DNA of 7,865 bases from an uncultured Kiloniellales bacterium (GCA_947259625.1 CAMYMY010000158.1:1-7865), one strand, 5' to 3'; counted from the first letter of the stretch, positions 1 through 6,351 are shown. Program-made: numbers and translations. Notes: generated by a model from the letters alone, not told the origin.

Positions 1-309
1 CTCGGCATTCCCTGGGGCGCGCCGGCGACCACCGCGGCGATGAAGACCATGGTCGAGATGGTGCCGTCCGGCGCCAACTGTACCGCTTTCGCGATCTCGG
101 CCATGGAGATGCCGATGGTGGCGCAAGCCGTGCTTCTGGGCGGCCACGTGCGGGTCGGCCTGGAGGACAACCTCTACCTCGAGCGCGGCGTCTTCGCCAG
201 CAACGCCCAGCTGGTCGAGAAGGCGGTCAAGATCATCGAGCTCCTGGGCGCCCGCGCGGTCGGCCCAACCGAGGCGCGCGAGATGCTGGGCCTGCGGCCG
301 CGCGACTAG
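1..309 (+). CDS. 3-keto-acid cleavage enzyme (BKACE, DUF849 family), 3' end only
   Basis: This is the last 102 residues of a gene whose start lies left of the window; the frame is open from base 1 to the TAG at 307-309. BKACE enzymes are zinc-dependent and condense a beta-keto acid with acetyl-CoA, giving acetoacetate and a new CoA ester. The fragment carries the family's C-terminal signature HVRVGLEDN (fragment residues 49-57). Its Arg51, Glu55 and Asp56 have the same spacing as Arg226, zinc-ligand Glu230 and Asp231 of the characterised Kce enzyme. The following NAQLVEKAV segment and the ending EAREMLGL are also typical. Known family substrates include 3-keto-5-aminohexanoate and dehydrocarnitine. 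The thioesterase and MttB genes downstream favour dehydrocarnitine, but the residues that decide specificity are mostly outside the window. It converges on the dehydrogenase gene with only 22 bp between the stop codons. Confidence 0.9.
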   Translation, partial: LGIPWGAPATTAAMKTMVEMVPSGANCTAFAISAMEMPMVAQAVLLGGHVRVGLEDNLYLERGVFASNAQLVEKAVKIIELLGARAVGPTEAREMLGLRPRD

Positions 310-331
310 GAGCGGCGCGCGGGTGAACCGC

Positions 332-1111
332 TCAATTCGCCAGGCTTTCGGTATGGCCGTCCACGGCGAGCGCCTGGCCGGAGATCTTGGCCCCGGCGTT
401 GGAGGCGAGGAACAGCGCCGTGTCGGCGATGTCGCCGGGATCGATGAAGGTGCGCAGAGAGACGTTGCGCAGGTAGCTCTCGCGGACCTCTTCGGGCGCC
501 GCGCCGCGCGCTGCCGCCTCGGCGGCGATCACCCTGTCCATGCGCGGCCCGTCGACGCTGCCGGGGCAGATCGCGTTGGCGCGAATACCGAAGGGGCCGA
601 GCTCGACGGCAAGGCTTTTGGTCAATCCGACGACCGCCCACTTGGCCGCGGTGTAAGGCGCGCGCAGCGGATAGCCCATGAGACCGGCGGTCGAGGAAAT
701 GTTGACGATCGATCCGCCGCCGGCGCGTTTGAGCAGAGGTACGGCGCGGCGCAGGCAGTAGAAGGTGCCGTCGAGGCCCACCGCCAGCGTGCGGCGCCAG
801 TCCTCCGGCGCGCAGTCCTCGACCGGGCCTGCCGGACCCGCGATACCGGCGTTGTTGACCAGCACATCGAGGCCGCCCAAGTGCGCCTCCACCTCGTCGA
901 ACAGGCACGCGACCTGGGTCGGCTCGGCCACGTCGGCCAGGGTGGCGCCGAGCGCCGGCGCGGACTCCCGGAACTCCGCGAGACGCTCACCGTCCACGTC
1001 GCAGACGTGAACCCGGGCGCCCGCGGCCAGGAAGGCCTCGGCGATCGCGCGGCCGATTCCGGTGGCGGCGGCGGTCACGACGATGCGCTTGTTAACCAGG
1101 CTTTCGTACAT
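332..1111 (-). CDS. SDR-family oxidoreductase
   Basis: A 259-residue classical short-chain dehydrogenase, probably cytoplasmic and NAD(H)-dependent. The Rossmann cofactor motif is TAAATGIG (13-20), a variant of TGxxxGIG with Ala for the first Gly. Asp38 at the end of strand beta-2 (VCDVD) favours NAD over NADP. NNAG is at 86-89, and the catalytic residues are Ser140, Tyr153 and Lys157 (YTAAK). The position normally Asn in the VNLxG motif is Gly112 here (VGLDGTF). The ATG at 1111 is chosen because GGAGG at 1121-1125 lies 9 nt before it; an in-frame GTG at 1120 would abut that site. The gene converges on BKACE and diverges from the MttB-like gene across 101 bp. By context it may oxidise a beta-hydroxy acid such as carnitine to the keto acid BKACE needs. 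The Pseudomonas carnitine dehydrogenase is of a different fold, so this role is inference. Confidence 0.93.
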   Translation of the reverse strand: MYESLVNKRIVVTAAATGIGRAIAEAFLAAGARVHVCDVDGERLAEFRESAPALGATLADVAEPTQVACLFDEVEAHLGGLDVLVNNAGIAGPAGPVEDCAPEDWRRTLAVGLDGTFYCLRRAVPLLKRAGGGSIVNISSTAGLMGYPLRAPYTAAKWAVVGLTKSLAVELGPFGIRANAICPGSVDGPRMDRVIAAEAAARGAAPEEVRESYLRNVSLRTFIDPGDIADTALFLASNAGAKISGQALAVDGHTESLAN

Positions 1112-1148
1112 GAGGCGCACCCTCCGAGGATCGAGTCTATCCTCTTCC

Positions 1149-1168
1149 CTTCATACAGCGCGATGAAG
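1149..1168. promoter_or_regulatory. Perfect dyad in the divergent SDR/MttB promoter region, candidate operator
   Basis: CTTCAT and ATGAAG are perfect 6-bp inverted repeats separated by 8 nt. They sit near the middle of the 101-bp region (1112-1212) that must hold the promoters of both divergent genes. Such a site could bind a dimeric regulator acting on both. No convincing -35/-10 pair was recognised here. A 6+6 dyad can occur by chance, so the call rests on location. Confidence 0.3.
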
Positions 1169-1212
1169 ACCGGGGCGAGGCCGGAAATCCTCCCGGACGA
1201 TGGAGGTCGACG

Positions 1213-2781
1213 ATGAGCGAGGTCGAAGTCGGCAGACGCAGGGGCGGCCGGACGGCGCGCCGCGAACAGCGCGCGGCGCCGGTCCCGGAGGAAAAGCGGG
1301 CGGTCCAGCCCGGCATGACCGGCGGGCGCTACCGGCCGCTCAGCGACCGGGAGGTGGAGCGCATCCACGAAACAGCGCTCGGCGTTCTCGAAAACATCGG
1401 GCTGTCCGATGCGGTCCCGTCCTGTGTCGAGCTGGTGACCGCCGCCGGCGGCAGGCTGACCGACGAGGGCCGGCTGCTGTTTCCACGCGGTCTGGTCGAG
1501 AACACCCTGGCCAAGTGCGCCCGGCGGTTCACCCTGTTCGGTCAGGACCCCGTGCACGATTTCAAGCCTTGGGGCAAGAGGGTGCATTTCGGCACCGCCG
1601 GGGCCGCGGTTCACATGGTCGACAGCCTGACCGGGGAGTACCGCGACTCGACCCTGGCCGATCTCTACGACATCGCCCGGCTGGTCGACTCGCTCGAGCA
1701 CATCCACTTCTTCCAGCGCTCGGTCGTTCCGCGGGACATGGCCGAACCGCGAGATCTCGACCTCAACACCTGCTACGCCTGCGTTGCCGGGACCACCAAG
1801 CATGTCGGCACCAGCTTCGTGCTGCCCGAGCACGTGGAGGAATCCCTGCGCATGCTGCACGCGATCGCCGGCGGCGAGGACCAGTGGCGCGCACGGCCCT
1901 TTGTCAGCATGTCCTGCTGCTTCGTGGTGCCGCCGCTCAAGTTCGCCGAGGACGCCTGTCTCTGCCTCGAGGCTGCCGTCCGGGGCGGCATGCCGGTGCT
2001 GTTGCTGGCGGCTGGACAGGCCGGGGCCACCAGCCCCGCCGCCCTGGCCGGAGCCGTGGTGCAGGAGGTGGCCGAAGTGCTGGCCGGACTGGTCTATGTC
2101 AACCTGATCAAGCCGGGCCACCCGGCGATCTTCGCCCCCTGGCCCTTCGTCTCCGACCTGCGCACCGGGGCCATGAGCGGTGGCAGCGGCGAGCAGGCGC
2201 TGCTCACGGCCGCCTGCGCCCAGATGGCCCATTTCTATGACCTGCCGGGGGGCCTGCCCGCCGGCATGACGGACTCCAAGGTGCCGGACGCCCAGTCGGG
2301 CTACGAAAAGGGCTATACGCTGGCGCTGGCCGGCGCCGCCGGCGCCAACATGGTTTACGAATCCGCCGGCATGCACGCCAGCCTGCTGGGCTGCTGCCTC
2401 GAGAGCTACGTCATCGACAACGACATGATCGGCGGCGTGCTGCGCACGGTGCGTGGCATCGAGGTGAACGAGGACAGCCTCTCGATGGCGGCGATCCGCG
2501 AGGTATGCGAGGAGGGGCCGGGACATTTCCTCGGCCACAGCCAGACCCTAGACCGGATGCAGGCGGATTACGTCTATCCGCGGGTCGGCGACCGGACCAG
2601 TCCGAAGGAATGGATCGAGCAGGGCTCGGCCGATGTCAACCGGCGGGCCCGGGCCACGACTAAGGAGATCCTCGCGCGGCACTATCCGGCCCACATCACC
2701 AAGGAGCTGGACGCCGAGATACGGGCGAACTTCGACATCAGGCTGCCGCGTAAGCTCATGGGAGCTGGAAACGGGCGCTGA
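1213..2781 (+). CDS. Trimethylamine methyltransferase (MttB)-family protein, non-pyrrolysine type
   Basis: 522 residues, full length for the MttB superfamily. These TIM-barrel enzymes move a methyl group from a quaternary or tertiary amine to the cobalt of a partner corrinoid protein. Residues 1-30 are Arg-rich with no hydrophobic stretch, so this is not an export signal. The conserved domain starts at GGRYRPLS (37-44). Family hallmarks are GGLPAGMTDSKVPDAQSGYEKG (346-367), GHFLGHSQTL (437-446), YVYPRVGDR (453-461) and the closing LPRKLM (511-516). The frame has no internal amber codon, so it belongs with the non-pyrrolysine branch (MtgB glycine betaine, MtcB carnitine, MtpB proline betaine), not with true trimethylamine enzymes. 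GGAGG at 1202-1206 lies 6 nt before the ATG. Glycine betaine is the likely substrate, because the next gene should produce it; carnitine is an alternative. No corrinoid protein or reductive activase is encoded in the window. Confidence 0.92.
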   Translation: MSEVEVGRRRGGRTARREQRAAPVPEEKRAVQPGMTGGRYRPLSDREVERIHETALGVLENIGLSDAVPSCVELVTAAGGRLTDEGRLLFPRGLVENTLAKCARRFTLFGQDPVHDFKPWGKRVHFGTAGAAVHMVDSLTGEYRDSTLADLYDIARLVDSLEHIHFFQRSVVPRDMAEPRDLDLNTCYACVAGTTKHVGTSFVLPEHVEESLRMLHAIAGGEDQWRARPFVSMSCCFVVPPLKFAEDACLCLEAAVRGGMPVLLLAAGQAGATSPAALAGAVVQEVAEVLAGLVYVNLIKPGHPAIFAPWPFVSDLRTGAMSGGSGEQALLTAACAQMAHFYDLPGGLPAGMTDSKVPDAQSGYEKGYTLALAGAAGANMVYESAGMHASLLGCCLESYVIDNDMIGGVLRTVRGIEVNEDSLSMAAIREVCEEGPGHFLGHSQTLDRMQADYVYPRVGDRTSPKEWIEQGSADVNRRARATTKEILARHYPAHITKELDAEIRANFDIRLPRKLMGAGNGR

Positions 2782-2995
2782 TAAGACGCTGAATCGGTGC
2801 AAGAAAACTTATATGAACTAGCAACAAGAGGCGCGGAGGGCGCCGGGCATCCGCAGTGTTGCACGGAGTTCGGCCAGGCCGTAAAGATCCGGCGAGCGAT
2901 GCCCATGGCGCGATAATCATGGCATGCGAAGGCCGTCCGTGGTAAGCGCGGAATCTATCCCCGATGGCGGTAACTCCCAACCGACAGCTCGAGCC

Positions 2996-3475
2996 ATGAT
3001 ATCCGAGACCCCGATCCCCCCTTATCTGGACCGCGTGCGCTCGGAGTGGATCAACTACGACGGCCACATGAGCGAGGCCTACCACGTTCTGGTGTTCGGC
3101 CTCGCCAGCGATGCCTTTTACGACGAGATCGGACTGGATGCGATCACGCGGGAACGGGGCCGGAGCTCCGTCTACACCCTGGAGGCGCACATCTGCTACC
3201 TGAACGAGGTGGGCGAGGGGACACCGCTCGAGGTGGCGACCCGGGTGCTCGACTTCGACGCCAAGCGCGCGCACATATTTCACGCCATGCGCCACGGCGA
3301 GGAGGGAACGCTGCTCGCCACGGAAGAGCTGATGTTGCTGCACGTCGACATGACGAGCCGCAGTGCGGCGCTCTTTCCGCTGGAGGTCCAGGAGTTGCTG
3401 CGGGGGCTCCACGAGATCCAGGCTAACCTGCCGCGGCCCGAGCAGGCCGGGCGGGTGGTCGGGATAACCCGGTAA
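2996..3475 (+). CDS. Hot-dog acyl-CoA thioesterase, probable betainyl-CoA thioesterase
   Basis: A 159-residue single hot-dog-fold thioesterase of 4-hydroxybenzoyl-CoA thioesterase type. The family motif is WINYDGHMSEAYHVLVF (18-34), followed by YTLEAHICYLNEVGEG (60-75) and a C-terminal ANLPRPEQAGRVVGI segment. It closely resembles, from memory, the CdhC-like betainyl-CoA thioesterases that are separate or fused to L-carnitine dehydrogenase. These split betainyl-CoA, a product of dehydrocarnitine cleavage, into glycine betaine and CoA. BKACE and MttB-family neighbours fit this. An in-frame ATG at 2924 would add 24 residues (MRRPSVV...) unlike the family; neither start has a clear Shine-Dalgarno, and 2996 is preferred because it leaves about ten residues before the conserved domain. 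The gene lies 214 bp after the MttB-like gene and 19 bp before the esterase, so it is probably cotranscribed with the esterase. Confidence 0.85.
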   Translation: MISETPIPPYLDRVRSEWINYDGHMSEAYHVLVFGLASDAFYDEIGLDAITRERGRSSVYTLEAHICYLNEVGEGTPLEVATRVLDFDAKRAHIFHAMRHGEEGTLLATEELMLLHVDMTSRSAALFPLEVQELLRGLHEIQANLPRPEQAGRVVGITR

Positions 3476-3494
3476 GTCCAAGCGCGCCCCGGCG

Positions 3495-4430
3495 ATGAAG
3501 CTCGACGGCGGCATGCGCGAATTCATCCGCCGCGCGGACGCGGTCTTTCCGCGGGACTACCTGAGCCAGCCGCCGGCGCGCCAGCGCGAGATGTACCGGG
3601 AATTGTGCCGGGCCTTCGACCGGCCACGGCCCGCCGGCCTGACAGTGGTCGAGCGCGCCGTTTCGGCCGGGGCGCACGAGGTACCGATCCGCGTCTACCG
3701 GCCAGAGGGGCCAGCGCGCCAAGCCTGCCTGCTCTACATGCACGGCGGCGGCTGGGTGCTCGGCGACCTCGACAGCCACGACGGGGTGACCGCCGAGCTG
3801 GCGGCGAAGGCGGGCATCACGGTGATCGCCGTCGACTACCGCCTGGCGCCCGAGCATCCCTATCCGGCGGCCTTCGAGGACAGCGCCGCCGTGCTGGAGC
3901 GGGTCGCGGCGGCCGCGGAAGATTTCGGAATCGACCGCGCGCGGCTCGGCGTCGGCGGCGATTCGGCGGGCGGCAACCTGGCGGCGGCACTTTGCCTCCG
4001 GGCGCGCGCGCGTGGCGGACCCGCGCTGCGGGCGCAGGTCCTGATCTATCCCGGGCTCGGCCTCGGTATGACGGAGGCGGACGAGCCCGAGGCGGGCGAC
4101 GCGCCGCTGCTTTCGCAGGACGAGATGGACTACTACGCCCGGGCCTACCTGGGACCGTCGGGCAAGACCGACGATCCCTATGCCGCGCCGCTTCTGGCCG
4201 GGGACTTTTCCGGGCTGCCGCCGGCCTACGTCCAGGCGGTCGAGTACGATCCGCTGCGCCACGACGCCGTGGCCTATGCGGCGCGGCTTTCGGCGGCCGG
4301 CGTCCTCGCCGAGCTCGAGGTCGCGCCGGGCCTGGTACACGGCCATATGAGGGCCCGCTTCATCAGCGCGGCGGCCGGCCGGGCCTTCGACAACCTCTGC
4401 GCCGCCACTCGCCGACTGCTGGCCGTTTAA
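3495..4430 (+). CDS. Alpha/beta hydrolase, HSL (family IV) esterase
   Basis: 311 residues, the usual size for bacterial hormone-sensitive-lipase-type esterases. The oxyanion-hole motif HGGG is at 83-86 and the nucleophile elbow GDSAGG at 155-160 (Ser157). The acid is Asp252 in YDPLRHD and the base His282 in VHGH, so the triad is complete and spaced almost exactly as in EST2 of Alicyclobacillus. DYRLAPEHPYPA (114-125) is another family signature. No signal peptide is visible, so it should be cytoplasmic. It begins 19 bp after the thioesterase stop, without a strong Shine-Dalgarno, suggesting translation linked to the upstream gene. The family acts on short-chain carboxyl esters. In this cluster a plausible job is hydrolysis of short-chain O-acylcarnitines to free carnitine, a function known for HocS of Pseudomonas aeruginosa. 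That substrate is inferred from context only. Confidence 0.93.
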   Translation: MKLDGGMREFIRRADAVFPRDYLSQPPARQREMYRELCRAFDRPRPAGLTVVERAVSAGAHEVPIRVYRPEGPARQACLLYMHGGGWVLGDLDSHDGVTAELAAKAGITVIAVDYRLAPEHPYPAAFEDSAAVLERVAAAAEDFGIDRARLGVGGDSAGGNLAAALCLRARARGGPALRAQVLIYPGLGLGMTEADEPEAGDAPLLSQDEMDYYARAYLGPSGKTDDPYAAPLLAGDFSGLPPAYVQAVEYDPLRHDAVAYAARLSAAGVLAELEVAPGLVHGHMRARFISAAAGRAFDNLCAATRRLLAV

Positions 4431-4436
4431 TCCCGC

Positions 4437-4466
4437 TCGACAAAGCGCAAAAGAGCAACGTAACGT
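4437..4466 (+). promoter_or_regulatory. Weak sigma-70-like promoter candidate for the regulator gene
   Basis: TCGACA (4437-4442, five of six matches to TTGACA) is followed after 18 nt by TAACGT (4461-4466, three of six to TATAAT). It lies just after the esterase stop and upstream of the regulator, in a locally AT-richer patch. The -10 match is poor. The regulator may instead be read from the esterase operon, which ends 101 bp before it. Confidence 0.2.
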
Positions 4467-4483
4467 AAGCTCGGGCGCCTGGG

Positions 4484-4507
4484 TTCGCGCGAAGACCGGC
4501 CCCGGTC
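4484..4507. promoter_or_regulatory. Two abutting palindromes upstream of the regulator gene
   Basis: TTCGCGCGAA (4484-4493) is a perfect 10-bp palindrome. It directly abuts GACCGGCCCCGGTC (4494-4507), a perfect 6-bp inverted repeat with a 2-nt centre. Both lie in the 101-bp gap between the esterase and the GlxA-type regulator, 24 bp before its ATG. They could form an autoregulatory operator, or a small stem-loop in the leader. No U-tract follows, so an intrinsic terminator is unlikely. Short GC palindromes are common in GC-rich DNA. Confidence 0.25.
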
Positions 4508-4531
4508 GCACAGAGTGAGGAAGGTGGCCGC

Positions 4532-5530
4532 ATGATCAGTGGGTCAAGCCGCGAAACGCCGGAGCGGATCGGCTTTCTGCTCGTTCCGCAGTTCTCCATG
4601 ATGGCGTTCTTTTCGGCAGTCGAGCCGCTGCGGATCGCCAATAGGGTCGCCGGGCGCGAGCTGTACAGCTGGCACATATTCACCCTGGACGGCGGGCCGG
4701 TCGAGGCGAGCAACGGCATGACCATGGTGGCCGAGGCGCCGATGGGCGCGGTCGAGCACTTCCCCTTTGTCATCGTCTGCGCCAGCTTCGACCCGCAGCG
4801 CTACCAGACCAAGGCCCTGCTCAACTGGCTGCGCCGGCTGGGCCGACAGGGCACCGTCCTGGGCGGCCTCGACACCGGCACGCACATCCTGGCCCGGGCC
4901 GGGCTGCTGAACGGCCATCGGGCCACCCTGCACTGGGAGAACCTGCCGGCCTTCACCGAGGAGTTTCCGGACATCGAGGCTTCGGCGGAGTTGTTCGAGA
5001 TCGACGGCAAGCGCGTCACCTGTGCCGGCGGCACGGCGGCCATCGACATGATGCTGCACATGATGTGGGCGCGCTACGGCCAGGACCTTGTTGTAGGAGT
5101 CTCCGAGCAGCTGCTGCACGACCGGATCCGCAACCCGGGCGACCACCAGCGCATGGCGCTCGGCGTGCGGCTCGGCGTGCGCCACCCCAAGCTGCTCGCC
5201 ATCGTCGAGGCCATGCAGCAGGCCGTGGAGGAGCCGCTCGGCCTGGACCGGCTGGCCGAGCTGGGCGGCGTCTCGCGACGCCAGCTCGAGCGGCTGTTCC
5301 GCGCCCACCTGGGCGACACCCCGACCGGCTATTACCTGAAGCTGCGCCTGCGCCGGGCGCGCCACCTGCTGGAGCAGACCCATATGAGCGTGCTGCAGGT
5401 GGCGACCGCCTGCGGCTTCGCCTCGGCGCCCTACTTCTCGCGCGCCTACCGCGGTCTGTTCGGTCGCCCGCCGCGCGAAGACCGGCGCGTCGTCAGGTCA
5501 GGCCGCGAACCGGCGCTCTTCGCCGGCTGA
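4532..5530 (+). CDS. GlxA/CdhR/GbdR-like AraC-family transcriptional regulator
   Basis: 332 residues in two domains. Residues 11-200 form a DJ-1/PfpI (class I glutamine amidotransferase-like) sensor domain, with GFLLVPQFSMMAFFSAVEPL (14-33), GGLDTG (111-116), ATLHWE (131-136) and TCAGGTAAIDMML (163-175). The elbow position normally holding a catalytic Cys is Thr115, as I recall for ligand-sensing members, so the domain is probably a non-enzymatic binder. Residues 236-315 hold two AraC helix-turn-helix units (LDRLAELGGVSRRQLERLF and SVLQVATACGFASAPYFSRAY). CdhR (carnitine) and GbdR (glycine betaine, dimethylglycine) of Pseudomonas have this architecture and activate carnitine or betaine catabolism. 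A Shine-Dalgarno AGGAAGG (4518-4524) precedes the ATG. It is the last gene on the strand of this cluster and is the likely activator of its promoters. Whether it senses carnitine or betaine cannot be read from the sequence. Confidence 0.92.
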   Translation: MISGSSRETPERIGFLLVPQFSMMAFFSAVEPLRIANRVAGRELYSWHIFTLDGGPVEASNGMTMVAEAPMGAVEHFPFVIVCASFDPQRYQTKALLNWLRRLGRQGTVLGGLDTGTHILARAGLLNGHRATLHWENLPAFTEEFPDIEASAELFEIDGKRVTCAGGTAAIDMMLHMMWARYGQDLVVGVSEQLLHDRIRNPGDHQRMALGVRLGVRHPKLLAIVEAMQQAVEEPLGLDRLAELGGVSRRQLERLFRAHLGDTPTGYYLKLRLRRARHLLEQTHMSVLQVATACGFASAPYFSRAYRGLFGRPPREDRRVVRSGREPALFAG

Positions 5531-5599
5531 CGGCTTCTCCGGCCGCCACCGCATCGGACCTTGGCGCCTGGGGCCTCGCGGACCGGGCCCGGCCGGCCG

Positions 5600-5607
5600 T
5601 TAACCAT
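5600..5607 (+). promoter_or_regulatory. TTAACCAT box 1, CtrA half-site-like
   Basis: TTAACCAT sits within the longer identical decamer GTTAACCATG (5599-5608), which recurs at 5711-5720. From memory, TTAACCAT is a short form of the binding motif reported for the alphaproteobacterial cell-cycle regulator CtrA. The box is 49 bp upstream of the extended -10 candidate. Binding is not shown; an 8-mer can be fortuitous. Confidence 0.25.
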
Positions 5608-5656
5608 GATTTTCCGAGGGTGCCGATCTTTTGGGCTCCGATTTTGCCTGAAAATC

Positions 5657-5665
5657 TGGTATGAT
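5657..5665 (+). promoter_or_regulatory. Extended -10 promoter candidate for the metallopeptidase-like gene
   Basis: TGGTATGAT matches the extended -10 pattern TGnTATAAT with one change in the hexamer. It lies in an AT-rich patch (about 5630-5665) of an otherwise GC-rich gap. No good -35 hexamer is found 16-18 nt upstream, which extended -10 promoters can tolerate. Transcription would start near 5672 and leave a leader of about 60 nt before the ATG at 5733. Confidence 0.35.
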
Positions 5666-5711
5666 AGCTCTTGGCCGACCGGTGGGGGCTGGCGGCCAAA
5701 GAGGGCTCGGG

Positions 5712-5719
5712 TTAACCAT
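5712..5719 (+). promoter_or_regulatory. TTAACCAT box 2, CtrA half-site-like
   Basis: This is the second copy of the TTAACCAT/GTTAACCATG element, 112 bp from the first, ending 13 bp before the ATG at 5733. Here it overlaps the 8-bp palindrome GGTTAACC (5710-5717). If the promoter at 5657-5665 is used, this copy lies in the leader, where bound protein would act as a roadblock rather than an activator. Confidence 0.25.
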
Positions 5720-5732
5720 GTAGGTTACGGGA

Positions 5733-6338
5733 ATGTCGAGGGTATACTGGCGGAGGTCCGGGAAGGTCACCGGCAAGACTTTGCGCGGCGCGGAGCGGGT
5801 CGAGCCCACTCCGACCTATTGGAACACCAAGCAGACCCAGCCCGTGGTCGACAAACGGCGGCCCGGCGCCGGCTTTCGCCATCTGTTGCGGAAGCGGGAC
5901 GTCCTGCGCTTCATCGAGCTGATTCCCAACTGGGACGAGTTGGCCAAAGACCTCGACGCCATCATCCTGGCCGAGGGCGAGGAGGACCTGGAGGGCTGGT
6001 ACACCGAGGGCGTGGTCGGCATCTGCGCCTGGGACCGTAAGCTCTGGCGCCGTCACCCCAGGCACTACTACGAGGAGAACAAGGGGGTATTCGATCGCCT
6101 GGGTGTGGTCTGCGAGCCGCGCGGCGAGCGGGTGCTCTGCAAGTTCACCGAGAGCCAAGCCAGGGCCTATCAACTCCTCAACATCCTGCTGCACGAGCTG
6201 GGCCACCATCACGACCGCATCAACACCAGATCGCGCCTGGAGTGCTCCCGCGGCGAGCCCTACGCCGAAGACTACGCGCTCGAGTACGAGAAGATCATCT
6301 GGGACCACTACGTCCAGGCCTTCGGCCCGCCGGATTGA
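5733..6338 (+). CDS. HELGHHHDR putative zinc metallopeptidase, conserved hypothetical
   Basis: A 201-residue soluble protein with no signal peptide or membrane segment. The helix LLNILLHELGHHHDRIN (148-164) contains HExxH: His154 and His158 as zinc ligands and Glu155 as general base. Downstream, GEPYAEDYALEYEKIIW (174-190) offers acidic third-ligand candidates, with Glu179 in an ExxA-like setting resembling gluzincins such as ImmA-type peptidases. The N-terminal 45 residues are basic and Pro-rich. The middle (59-125) is acidic then aromatic-rich, with WYTEGVVGICAWDRKLWRRH. I do not recognise a named family and the substrate is unknown. An in-frame TAG at 5721 and the absence of other starts fix the ATG at 5733, although the Shine-Dalgarno is weak. 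The next gene starts about 13 bp later, so the two are probably cotranscribed. No link to the carnitine-like cluster is evident. Confidence 0.8.
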   Translation: MSRVYWRRSGKVTGKTLRGAERVEPTPTYWNTKQTQPVVDKRRPGAGFRHLLRKRDVLRFIELIPNWDELAKDLDAIILAEGEEDLEGWYTEGVVGICAWDRKLWRRHPRHYYEENKGVFDRLGVVCEPRGERVLCKFTESQARAYQLLNILLHELGHHHDRINTRSRLECSRGEPYAEDYALEYEKIIWDHYVQAFGPPD

Positions 6339-6351
6339 GGGGCTGGTGGAG

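Noticed and set aside
323..1216. Long plus-strand frame (297 codons) opposite the SDR gene
   Set aside because: It is antisense to a well-supported SDR with intact motifs; its translation is Arg/Gly/Ala-rich without family features.
1213..1302. Tat-type signal peptide in the Arg-rich N-terminus of the MttB-like protein
   Set aside because: No hydrophobic segment follows the arginines, and similar Arg-rich tails are common in cytoplasmic alphaproteobacterial homologues.
1075..2538. Minus-strand frame of 487 codons opposite the MttB-like gene
   Set aside because: High GC keeps the antisense frame open. The His/Gln/Gly/Ala-rich product has no recognisable domain, and the plus strand encodes a full MttB-family protein.
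1213..2781. Pyrrolysine-containing trimethylamine methyltransferase
   Set aside because: There is no in-frame amber codon; the frame is uninterrupted across the region where Pyl lies in MttB.
2859..2917. Possible promoters for the thioesterase: TTGCAC-N17-TAAAGA (2859-2887) and GATAAT (2912-2917)
   Set aside because: The first pair matches only three of six at each hexamer; the second has a good -10 but no -35 at proper spacing. Too weak to call, though a promoter in the 214-bp gap is plausible.
3423..4511. Minus-strand frame of 362 codons opposite the esterase
   Set aside because: Shadow of the HSL esterase, whose catalytic triad is complete on the plus strand.
5522..5543. GCCGG/CCGGC hairpin at the end of the regulator gene as a terminator
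   Set aside because: Only a 5-bp stem with a 12-nt loop and no U-tract; such stems are frequent at this GC content.
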